From Phycisphaeraceae bacterium (GTDB lineage Bacteria; Planctomycetota; Phycisphaerae; Phycisphaerales; Phycisphaeraceae), in the NCBI GenBank assembly GCA_029260695.1, contig JAJDCT010000229.1, positions 1-7,529 on the forward strand: a DNA stretch of 7,529 nt. The letters run 5' to 3'. The position numbers were made by a program, and so were the translations under genes. This document shows, in pieces, positions 1 to 5,335 of this stretch (its first letter is position 1; each line of letters starts with the position of its first letter). The notes under the pieces are model-generated. The model saw only the letters and a program-made list of their open reading frames with translations. It was not told the origin of the DNA and did not search any database.

Positions 1-317
1 GCGGACGCCAATTCATCATGGGGCATCTTGGGCAGGCGTATGTTCTTGTACTGCAGGCTGGCAGCGGGCAGGCAACTCACGGCGTCACGCCCCTGGAACT
101 TACCCGTCGCGAGCATCTCGCGGACGGCGTTGCTTACGGCATGATGGTAGGCATCGCCGGACTCCAGGCAGACATCGCGACCCAGTGGGCGCGAAGCAGC
201 CGCGAGGGCGATCTGTCGTTCGCCATCACGGGTCAATTGGAACATCCGAACGGTGTGATCCCCTACATCAATACCGATCGGGCCGTCGCTGTTTTTTCTG
301 CCTCCTCCAAACAACAC
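1..317 (-). CDS. pilM: PilM-like type IV pilus assembly protein, N-terminal part (cut by window start)
   Basis: Partial gene: the first 105 codons, read leftward out of the window. PilM is a cytoplasmic actin-fold ATPase that binds the short cytoplasmic tail of PilN and links the inner-membrane platform of a type IV pilus or type II secretion machine to its motors. Seen here: a phosphate-1-like stretch IGIDVGDHTVRMFQL (residues 14-28), typical of the actin/FtsA fold, and SCLPAASLQYKNIRLPKMP (81-99), which resembles the conserved PilM segment before the second part of subdomain 1A. Start: GTG at 317-315, with GGAG eight bases upstream and GAGG three bases upstream; a TTG codon follows directly. 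It begins 18 bp after the stop of the GspH-like gene, so the two are very probably co-transcribed. The family call rests on the N-terminus only; the ATPase core lies outside the window. Confidence 0.8.
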   Translation of the reverse strand, partial: MLFGGGRKNSDGPIGIDVGDHTVRMFQLTRDGERQIALAAASRPLGRDVCLESGDAYHHAVSNAVREMLATGKFQGRDAVSCLPAASLQYKNIRLPKMPHDELAS

Positions 318-335
318 TTGCCTCACTCCGTCAGG

Positions 336-851
336 TCATAACTGCTGGACCGTGACCCGCCCTGTAAACGCGGCGACCGTAACCCGGTAGCGCGTGCCTT
401 GAAACTCGATCTCGACGGTGCCGCCGCTAAGCGGTCCGCCCAGGGCGTCAAACTCAAGCGTCTGCGGTGTCGCCCCACCGAAGTTCGCTGAAACGATCAC
501 GACGCCCTGGAAGCGTGTGTCCGTCGTAAAGTCAACCGTGTAATTATTGTCCGAGCCGCCCTTCCATCTTGCTGTCAAGACGGTGCCGACCTCGTCGATC
601 AACGAATAACTCTCGTTGGCCGGGTCGAACACCACCCGGCGGTTTTGCTGCTGCGCGATGGCGTCGTTCTGTGCGAAGAGGATGTCGGCGATGATAATCC
701 TTGCGGCGGCCTGGACACCCAGCGTCCCGGCGGCGAGCATGTTCGGCACGACGATCGCTGCGGCGATACCTATGATCGCCACAATGATCAGCACCTCGAC
801 CAGCGTGTAGCCGGCGAGGCGCCGCGTCGTATTGCCTTTCATCGTGGACAT
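336..851 (-). CDS. GspH/FimT-like pseudopilin
   Basis: A 171-residue minor pseudopilin of the T2SS/T4P type. It has a short basic leader ending RRLAG, a prepilin peptidase site between G14 and Y15 (Y instead of the usual F/M), then TLVEVL with the conserved Glu at mature position +5 (E19), and a hydrophobic helix to about residue 38. The C-terminal part, FDALGGPLSGGTVEIEF followed by VTVAAFTGRVTV, matches the typical end of the GspH/FimT fold. Minor pseudopilins of this class are thought to sit at the pseudopilus tip and prime assembly. The start was chosen at ATG 851-849 because GAGGGAG lies five bases upstream. The open frame reaches 875 (ATG), but that start would place the ribosome binding site inside the gene; ATG 842 is another option. 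It follows the small membrane protein by 79 bp and precedes pilM by 18 bp. Confidence 0.85.
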   Translation of the reverse strand: MSTMKGNTTRRLAGYTLVEVLIIVAIIGIAAAIVVPNMLAAGTLGVQAAARIIIADILFAQNDAIAQQQNRRVVFDPANESYSLIDEVGTVLTARWKGGSDNNYTVDFTTDTRFQGVVIVSANFGGATPQTLEFDALGGPLSGGTVEIEFQGTRYRVTVAAFTGRVTVQQL

Positions 852-856
852 TCCAT

Positions 857-863
857 CTCCCTC
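857..863 (-). promoter_or_regulatory. Ribosome binding site fixing the GspH-like start
   Basis: GAGGGAG on the minus strand, five bases before ATG 851-849. It favours this start over the upstream in-frame ATG at 875. Its 5' three bases fall inside the stem of a hairpin (861-896), so access by the ribosome could depend on folding. Confidence 0.6.
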
Positions 864-896
864 ACAAGCCCGCACTCGTCGAACGTGGGCTTTGAG
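861..896 (-). promoter_or_regulatory. Hairpin overlapping the ribosome binding site of the GspH-like gene
   Basis: On the minus strand CTCAAAGCCC (896-887) can pair with GGGCTTGTGAG (871-861), giving 10 base pairs with a single bulged G and a 15-nt loop. No U-run follows, so a terminator is unlikely. The right arm runs into the ribosome binding site, so a translational role is possible. This is read by eye, without an energy calculation. Confidence 0.35.
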
Positions 897-930
897 TGTG
901 ATACATACGCAACACCGATCCCACCGCGTA

Positions 931-1200
931 CTACTGCGAGGAACCGGCTTCGAGCCGGACGCGTGCGCTGCCGCCTGAAAGCATCGACTTCACCTCAGCG
1001 GTGTCGGCGTTGACTTTCTTTAGGACGTCGATCATTTCCTTGCGTTGCTGCCCGGCGTTGACCAGGCCGGCGGCCTGTACCTCGGTCGCCACGGACAAGG
1101 CCTGACCACCAGGCGTGACCGTCCACAGCGTCCAGACATTGACCGTCAGCAAGACCGCGATCACTGTTAAAACCGTGTTTAGATATCGCAATGACTTCAT
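931..1200 (-). CDS. Small single-pass membrane protein in pilin locus, function unknown
   Basis: An 89-residue protein I cannot name. The N-terminus MKSLRYLN is basic, and residues about 7-27 form one hydrophobic helix ending in WTLWTV. After TPGG comes a soluble tail of about 60 residues with a probable amphipathic helix (about 49-74, with R53, K54, K61, K62, K71) and a Gly/Ser-rich end. No Cys, no lipobox and no prepilin peptidase motif are visible, so it is neither a pilin nor a lipoprotein; the helix is probably a signal anchor with the tail in the periplasm. Start: ATG 1200-1198 with AAGGAG seven bases upstream. It lies between the second GspG-like pilin (144 bp upstream) and the GspH-like gene (79 bp downstream) on the same strand. 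The context suggests a partner of the pseudopilus or its platform; that is inference. Confidence 0.8.
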   Translation of the reverse strand: MKSLRYLNTVLTVIAVLLTVNVWTLWTVTPGGQALSVATEVQAAGLVNAGQQRKEMIDVLKKVNADTAEVKSMLSGGSARVRLEAGSSQ

Positions 1201-1260
1201 GGACCGACTCCTTCTACCCTTGATGAAAAGGTCTTCTATGACGGTTAGATCGACCAGAAA

Positions 1261-1302
1261 GTGGGCTGACTGAGGCCCGCTGCGCCGATCGGTGGGCTTT
1301 TT
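1261..1302. terminator. Possible weak or bidirectional terminator made of three alternating arms
   Basis: Three short arms lie in a row on the plus strand: GTGGGC (1261-1266), GCCCGC (1275-1280) and GTGGGC (1292-1297). The middle arm can pair with either neighbour: six pairs with one G-U on the plus strand, or five pairs with one C-A mismatch on the minus strand. A TTTTT run follows the third arm on the plus strand, and TTTCT follows the first arm on the minus strand. It sits 43 bp beyond the stop of the second pilin, where partial termination before the small membrane protein gene would make sense. Weak by eye. Confidence 0.3.
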
Positions 1303-1344
1303 GTGTGTGCTTATCGGTCTGTAACGGCGGGGACCGATCCGGGC

Positions 1345-1860
1345 TTAGTACGGCCGGACCGTGTTGACCTGGTCCACGCCCAGTTCGTTGGCCTTGGCCG
1401 TGTCCATCACGCCGTAGACCCGGCCTGTTGCCTGATCGTAAACCCAGCCCACGCCCGGCGCGGCGGCGGCGGCCACGGTCTGACTGTTCTCGAAGGGGTT
1501 GATCGGCATCTTCTTGATGTACGGGCCGTGTACATGAACGCCGTCGATAATCCCGACGTTGCCGGCCGAATCCGTCCGGCTCAGCAGCACGTTCCAGGCC
1601 GCCCCCAGTTGTACGAGCGATGGATAAGTGCTGTCGTGTTGCGCGTGGTAGAGCTCGATCTGGGAGCGGATCACTTGTAATGAGCCCTTCATGCTGCTGG
1701 TCTGTGCTGACGACGAAGCGTTAGCGAATTGCGGCACGACCACAGCGGCAAGGATGCCGAGGATGACCACGACGATCAGGATTTCGACGAGGGTGAAGCC
1801 GCGTGCGTTGCGGACACCCTGGCCTGCGGTGTATTTGTGTATGAATCGTGCCACGGGCAC
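1345..1860 (-). CDS. GspG-like type II secretion / type IV pilin protein (second paralogue)
   Basis: A 171-residue pilin-like protein, probably the major or a secondary subunit of a pseudopilus. The leader is unusually long (21 residues, ending RNARG). Cleavage is expected between G21 and F22, followed by FTLVEIL with Glu at +5 (E26) and a hydrophobic helix to about residue 45. The globular part has the GspG-like order RSQIELYHAQH, GPYIKKMPINPF and GWVYDQATGRVYGV. It is clearly paralogous to the pilin at 1962-2480. The start is GTG 1860-1858, with AAGG four bases upstream; GTG two codons later (1854) is equally plausible, and no ATG is available in the leader. The upstream terminator implies either read-through or its own promoter in the 101-bp gap. 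The family assignment is strong; whether it serves secretion or a true pilus cannot be read from this gene alone. Confidence 0.88.
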   Translation of the reverse strand: MPVARFIHKYTAGQGVRNARGFTLVEILIVVVILGILAAVVVPQFANASSSAQTSSMKGSLQVIRSQIELYHAQHDSTYPSLVQLGAAWNVLLSRTDSAGNVGIIDGVHVHGPYIKKMPINPFENSQTVAAAAAPGVGWVYDQATGRVYGVMDTAKANELGVDQVNTVRPY

Positions 1861-1901
1861 CCCACCTTTCTAGGCTATCGGACTGTTATTGCCGTCCCGT
1901 C

Positions 1902-1934
1902 AAAAAGTCGCCGTGGCTGTTAAGCCACGGCGAC
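1902..1934 (-). terminator. Strong intrinsic terminator after the first pilin
   Basis: On the minus strand a perfect 11-bp stem, GTCGCCGTGGC (1934-1924) with GCCACGGCGAC (1917-1907), closes a TTAACA loop and is followed at once by TTTTT (1906-1902). It starts 27 bp after the stop codon of the pilin at 1962-2480. This is a textbook factor-independent terminator and should end, or strongly reduce, transcription before the second pilin gene. Confidence 0.9.
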
Positions 1935-1961
1935 CGTTAAATCTTTGATGGTGCCCAATGA

Positions 1962-2480
1962 TTACGGTGCGGCCTGGACGATGTGGTCGGAACCATTCGT
2001 GATGTTCAGGCTAGCGGCATCCACGGTGTTTGGAACCATGGCCTTGATGGAGCCGGTGGTCTCATCGTAGCCCCAACCCACGTTGGCGGTGAAAACGCCA
2101 AGGCCGGCACCGAGGGCGGCGAGGTCGATGTTCACGTCACCTACGCTCGTGACGAAGGCGTTCGCCGGGGGCTGCTGCAGGTAAGGCCCGAAGGGGTTAC
2201 CGGCCAAGATGGCACCGGTCACGTCGGTCTCGCTGGTCATGACGCCCCAATCGGCGTTGAGCTCGACGAGGGTCGGGTAGTTGCCGTTGTGCTGTACCTG
2301 GTACAGCTCAAGCTGGCTGCGGATGGTCTGCAACTGCGTGACCAGGCTCGAGCTCTTAGCCGATTCCGATGCACTGGTGAACTGGGGGATGACGATCGCG
2401 GCGAGGATGCCGAGAATCACGACGACGATCAGGATTTCGACCAGGGTGAAGCCCCGGGCCACATGCTTACGATTCAACAT
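1962..2480 (-). CDS. GspG-like type II secretion / type IV pilin protein (first paralogue, probable major subunit)
   Basis: A 172-residue prepilin. The leader is short and basic (MLNRKHVARG), with cleavage expected between G10 and F11, then FTLVEIL with Glu at +5 (E15) and a hydrophobic helix to about residue 34. The globular part shows RSQLELYQVQH, YPTLVEL, GPYLQQPPANAF and GWGYDETTGSIKAM in the order seen in GspG-like pilins; no cysteine pair is present. Start: ATG 2480-2478 with AGGAG seven bases upstream, a clean signal. The gene has its own strong terminator and a long leader region, so it is probably transcribed as a single gene at high level, as expected for a major subunit. Residues up to about 35 and the RSQxELY region are shared with the paralogue at 1345-1860; the C-terminal third differs more. 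Confidence 0.9.
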   Translation of the reverse strand: MLNRKHVARGFTLVEILIVVVILGILAAIVIPQFTSASESAKSSSLVTQLQTIRSQLELYQVQHNGNYPTLVELNADWGVMTSETDVTGAILAGNPFGPYLQQPPANAFVTSVGDVNIDLAALGAGLGVFTANVGWGYDETTGSIKAMVPNTVDAASLNITNGSDHIVQAAP

Positions 2481-2840
2481 AGAAACTCTCCTAAACCTAA
2501 AGGTTCAACCAAAACCCACTTGCTCATGAGCCCCACGCGGGCCCGGTGTGTTCCGTAAAAAAAACTCGACTCGTTGAAGCAACCCCCTCCGTGGGTCAGG
2601 CCAAACCCGCTGTCGGGCGTGCCTGTCATCCAATCGTCCAGTAATCGCGGCGACTTAACCTGTGATATCAGGGATTCGTTTCTTCGATCCTAGGTATCCG
2701 GTTGCGAGGCCTGTCGACTACTTACAAGATGAACAGAACGATTCACAAGGGTGCAATGCAATCACTTGATGAAGTTTTATCCACTCCGCACAGACCGATA
2801 TCCTTGGCCGGGCGTTACAACCGGTACAGATTGACAGTGG
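2481..2840. other. Gene-free leader / promoter region of the first pilin
   Basis: About 360 bp with no credible gene on either strand. It must contain the transcription start of the pilin at 1962-2480. Seen: the AGGAG ribosome binding site (2492-2488, minus), an AACCT/AGGTT inverted repeat just upstream of it (2494-2505), a run of eight A's on the plus strand at 2557-2564, and a small GCCC/GGGC hairpin near 2531-2543. I found no convincing -35/-10 pair and no GG-N10-GC sigma-54 site by eye. Confidence 0.5.
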
Positions 2841-3028
2841 GAAGTGAACCACGGAGGCTCAGAGGCACAGAGATGGCCAGAAGAGGTGTCCGCAGATTTC
2901 ACAGATTGCGCAGATAAGATGCAGGGCTCGCTTATGCCCCTTCTAAAAAATCTGTGTCATCTGTGTAATCTGCGGATACTTCCCCCTTGCGATTCTTCTC
3001 TGTGCCTCTGTGTGTCTGTGGTTACTTC
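2841..3028. repeat. Compound palindromic repeat built from 8-bp and 9-bp tandem units
   Basis: Two nested pairs of inverted arms. Outer arms: 2841-2873 and 2997-3028, with a perfect 13-bp match AGAGGCACAGAGA (2861-2873) against 2997-3009, and further matching out to GAAGT/ACTTC. Inner arms: 2886-2915 and 2950-2979, 25 of 30 positions complementary. Each outer arm is three 8-bp units of the form NCACAGAG (left 2849-2856, 2857-2864, 2865-2872). Each inner arm is three 9-bp units of the form NNCACAGAT (left 2889-2897, 2898-2906, 2907-2915). The centre (2916-2949) can form a small GGGC/GCCC hairpin. There is no coding capacity. CACAGAG/CACAGAT-rich repeats occur in many environmental bacterial genomes as far as I recall, so this is probably one copy of a dispersed family. 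The right arm overlaps the 3' end of the Nudix gene. Confidence 0.8.
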
Positions 3029-3441
3029 TTATCGAGGTGGGTCAGGACGCGGGCGAAGAGTTCGCGGGCCTCGGGGAAGGTCAGGCGTGACATGACCGAG
3101 TCGGCATCGAGCCAGGCGTGGTCCTGGACCTCGTCGGGCTGGACTGTCACGGCGGGGTCGTTGACCAGGCCGATAAAAAACGTCACGGTCTTGTCGACGT
3201 GCTTGCCCTTCTTATTGATAAAGGTGTACCGCTCGATGAAGGCTTCGTCGCCGAGTAGCCGGCAATCGGTGACCCCGGCTTCTTCGGCCAATTCCCTCAA
3301 GGCGGTCTGCGTGGGTGACTCCCCCGGATCGGCGTGGCCCTTGGGGAATGACCAGTGGCCCTTGGTTTGATGAATCAGGAGGAATCGGCGTGTGCCCGCT
3401 TTTTCATGGACGGGGATGATGCCGAAGGATTCATCTTTCAT
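3022..3441 (-). CDS. Nudix hydrolase, Ap4A-hydrolase-like
   Basis: A 139-residue protein with a complete Nudix box at residues 35-57: G35, E41, R49-E50, E53-E54 and G56 fit GX5EX7REUXEEXGU exactly. E53 and E54 are the expected Mg2+ ligands. SFPKGH just before the box and the small size resemble asymmetric bis(5'-nucleosyl)-tetraphosphatases, which split Ap4A to ATP and AMP, but RNA 5'-pyrophosphohydrolases and other small Nudix enzymes look alike, so the substrate is not settled. Cytoplasmic, without signal peptide. The start ATG 3441-3439 has only a weak upstream signal (GGGAA about ten bases away). It lies 28 bp after lepA on the same strand and is probably co-transcribed with it. The last codons and the TAA stop (3024-3022) lie inside the right arm of the palindromic repeat, so the C-terminus may have been set by that element. 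Confidence 0.9.
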   Translation of the reverse strand: MKDESFGIIPVHEKAGTRRFLLIHQTKGHWSFPKGHADPGESPTQTALRELAEEAGVTDCRLLGDEAFIERYTFINKKGKHVDKTVTFFIGLVNDPAVTVQPDEVQDHAWLDADSVMSRLTFPEARELFARVLTHLDKK

Positions 3442-3469
3442 GACATTCTATTCCCGTACGTTGGCGTAA

Positions 3470-5260
3470 TTACTCCCCGGTATCGAGGACCGCCATGAAC
3501 GCCTCCTGCGGGATGTCGACGGTGCCGACGCGTTTCATGCGTTCCTTGCCCTTCTTCTGTTTTTCCAGGAGCTTGCGTTTGCGGGACACGTCGCCGCCGT
3601 AGCACTTGGCGGTGACGTTTTTGCCGACGCTCTTGATGGTTTCACGGGCGATGATCTTCCCGCCGATCGCGGCCTGGAGTGGGATCTCGAAGAGGTGTTT
3701 GTCGATCTGCTTCTTGAGTTTAGTCAATAGGAGTCGGCCGCGTTGCTCGGCTTTTTCGCGGTGGACGATGACGGAGAGCGCGTCGACGGGTGTGCCGTTG
3801 ACGAGGATATCCATCTTGACGAGGTTCTCTGTGGTGAAGCCTTTGAGGTGGTAGTCCATCGTGCCGTAGCCGCTGGTGATGCTTTTCAGCTTGTCGTAGA
3901 AGTCGTAGATGATCTCAGCAAGCGGCAGCTCGTAGTCCAGGATCTGCCGGGTCTCGGAGAGGAACTGTTGTTTCTGGTAGATGCCGCGCCGCTGGCCGCA
4001 GAGCTTCATCAGCTCGCCGATGGATTCCTTGGGCGTGATGATCTCGACCGCAACCAAAGGCTCGCGGATCTCTTTGATCTGTGACGCGTCCGGGAGGTCG
4101 GCGGGGTTGGTGATCTGGATGACTTCGCCGCCGGCTTTGAGGATCTCGTAGGTCACGGTGGGTGCGGTCTGGACGATGGTGACCTTGCCCTCGCGTTCCA
4201 GGCGTTCCTGAACGATATCCATGTGGAGCATGCCCAGGAACCCGCAGCGGAAACCGAAGCCCAGAGCCTCGGAGCTTGTCGGTTGGTAGGTGAAGCTGGC
4301 GTCGTTGATGTGCAGCCGGCTGATGGCGTCGCGTAGATCGTCGAACTCGGTGTCGCCGGAGGGGTAGAAGTCGCAGAACACCATCGGGACCGGTTCTTTG
4401 TAGCCGGGGAGGGGCTCGTCTGCGGGGTCCAACTCGCGGGTGAGGGTGTCGCCGACGTTCACTTCGTCAAGTGACTTGATGTTGGCGACCATGTACCCGA
4501 CCTCGCCGGCGTACATGGGTTCTTTGTAGGCGGTCATCTTGGGTGTGAACTTGCCGACCTCAGTGATGGTGAACGACCGGCCGGTGCCCATCATGAGGAC
4601 CTTGTCGCCGGCGGCGAGTCGGCCGTGGAACAATCGGAAGTAGACCACGACGCCGCGGTAGTCGTCGTAGATGGCGTCGAAGATGAGTGCCTGTGTCTTT
4701 GCGTCGCGATCGCCTGTGGGCGGGGGGAGTTTTCGGCAGATGGTGTCGAGCAGTTCGTCGATGCCTTGGCCGGTCTTGGCTGAGCAGAAGATGGCCTCGT
4801 CTGCGGGGAGGCCCAGGACGTGCTCGGTCTCCAGGGCGATGTCCTCGGGGCGGGCCGAGGGGAGGTCGATCTTGTTGACGACGGTGATGATTTCGAGGTT
4901 GGACTCGACGGCCATGTAGGCGTTGGCGACGGTCTGGGCCTCGACGCCCTGGGCGGCATCGACGACCAGGACGGCCCCCTCGCAGGCGGTCAGGGCACGG
5001 GAGACCTCGTAATGGAAATCGACGTGCCCGGGGGTGTCGATGAAGTTGAGCATGTAGGTCTCGCCGTCGCAGGTGTGTTTGACGGTGACGGCGGAGGCCT
5101 TGATGGTGATGCCCCGCTCGCGTTCCAGGTCCATGTTGTCGAGGGTCTGCTCACGGGCCTCACGGTCGGTGACGGCCCCGGTGCCCTGGAGCATGCGGTC
5201 TGCCAGGGTGCTCTTGCCGTGGTCGATGTGGGCGATGATGCAGAAGTTACGGATTTTCAT
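3470..5260 (-). CDS. lepA: Elongation factor 4 (LepA), ribosome-associated GTPase
   Basis: A 596-residue translational GTPase, full length for LepA (about 600). LepA binds the ribosome in an EF-G-like way and acts in translation or ribosome assembly; reverse translocation has been shown in vitro. Motifs: G1 AHIDHGKS (10-17), G2 RGIT (49-52), G3 DTPGH (75-79, with H79 matching the catalytic His), G4 NKID (129-132) and G5 SAK (160-162). The LepA-specific C-terminus is present, including CYGGDVSRKRKLLEKQKKGK and PQEAF near the end. The chosen start ATG 5260-5258 gives the conserved MKIRNFCIIAHIDHGKST. A TTG two codons upstream (5266) is possible, and neither has a good ribosome binding site. The gene follows the kinase by 75 bp, with a candidate promoter and a GC hairpin in that gap. 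It is intact, and its codon use is like that of its neighbours. Confidence 0.97.
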   Translation of the reverse strand: MKIRNFCIIAHIDHGKSTLADRMLQGTGAVTDREAREQTLDNMDLERERGITIKASAVTVKHTCDGETYMLNFIDTPGHVDFHYEVSRALTACEGAVLVVDAAQGVEAQTVANAYMAVESNLEIITVVNKIDLPSARPEDIALETEHVLGLPADEAIFCSAKTGQGIDELLDTICRKLPPPTGDRDAKTQALIFDAIYDDYRGVVVYFRLFHGRLAAGDKVLMMGTGRSFTITEVGKFTPKMTAYKEPMYAGEVGYMVANIKSLDEVNVGDTLTRELDPADEPLPGYKEPVPMVFCDFYPSGDTEFDDLRDAISRLHINDASFTYQPTSSEALGFGFRCGFLGMLHMDIVQERLEREGKVTIVQTAPTVTYEILKAGGEVIQITNPADLPDASQIKEIREPLVAVEIITPKESIGELMKLCGQRRGIYQKQQFLSETRQILDYELPLAEIIYDFYDKLKSITSGYGTMDYHLKGFTTENLVKMDILVNGTPVDALSVIVHREKAEQRGRLLLTKLKKQIDKHLFEIPLQAAIGGKIIARETIKSVGKNVTAKCYGGDVSRKRKLLEKQKKGKERMKRVGTVDIPQEAFMAVLDTGE

Positions 5261-5290
5261 GGTCAACCGGGTTTGGCCTGGGGTGGATCA

Positions 5291-5311
5291 GCCCCGCGTG
5301 GGGTGCGGGGC
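5291..5311 (-). promoter_or_regulatory. GC-rich hairpin between kinase gene and lepA
   Basis: A perfect 7-bp GC stem, GCCCCGC with GCGGGGC, around a 7-nt loop. No U-run follows on either strand, so it is not a normal intrinsic terminator. It would lie in the 5' leader of lepA if the candidate promoter at 5324-5332 is used. It could act as an attenuating or stabilising structure. Confidence 0.4.
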
Positions 5312-5323
5312 GTAGAGCCAGGC

Positions 5324-5332
5324 ATTCTAGCA
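5324..5332 (-). promoter_or_regulatory. Candidate extended -10 promoter for lepA
   Basis: TGCTAGAAT on the minus strand fits the extended -10 form TGnTATAAT with one mismatch in the hexamer. It lies directly after the kinase stop codon and about 63 bp before the lepA ATG. No TTGACA-like box stands 17 bp upstream, which an extended -10 promoter does not strictly need. Planctomycete promoters are less well characterised, so this is a guess from the general sigma-70 pattern. Confidence 0.35.
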
Positions 5333-5335
5333 GGG

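Noticed and set aside
18..341. 107-codon open frame on the plus strand at the window start
   Set aside because: The opposite strand encodes a PilM-like N-terminus with a good ribosome binding site, and the plus-strand product resembles nothing.
1983..2558. 191-codon open frame on the plus strand opposite the first pilin
   Set aside because: It mirrors the pilin reading frame in GC-rich DNA. The product has no recognisable motif, while the minus strand has a clear prepilin with leader, ribosome binding site and terminator.
2557..2564. Run of eight A's (U's on the minus strand) as a terminator tail
   Set aside because: No stable GC-rich stem stands directly before the U-run on the minus strand; only a 4-bp GTTG/CAAC hairpin lies about ten bases away.
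2849..3023. CRISPR array suspected from the short repeated units
   Set aside because: Units are 8 and 9 bp, directly adjacent and without spacers, and the two sets are inverted relative to each other; no cas gene is present.
2702..3370. Short plus-strand frames through the pilin leader, the palindrome and the Nudix gene
   Set aside because: They translate the CACAGAG/CACAGAT repeat or the antisense of the Nudix gene, lack convincing ribosome binding sites and carry no conserved motif.
5261..5266. TTG start two codons upstream of the lepA ATG
   Set aside because: It is possible, but there is no ribosome binding site for it and LepA proteins normally begin just before the IRNF segment, as the ATG at 5260 gives.
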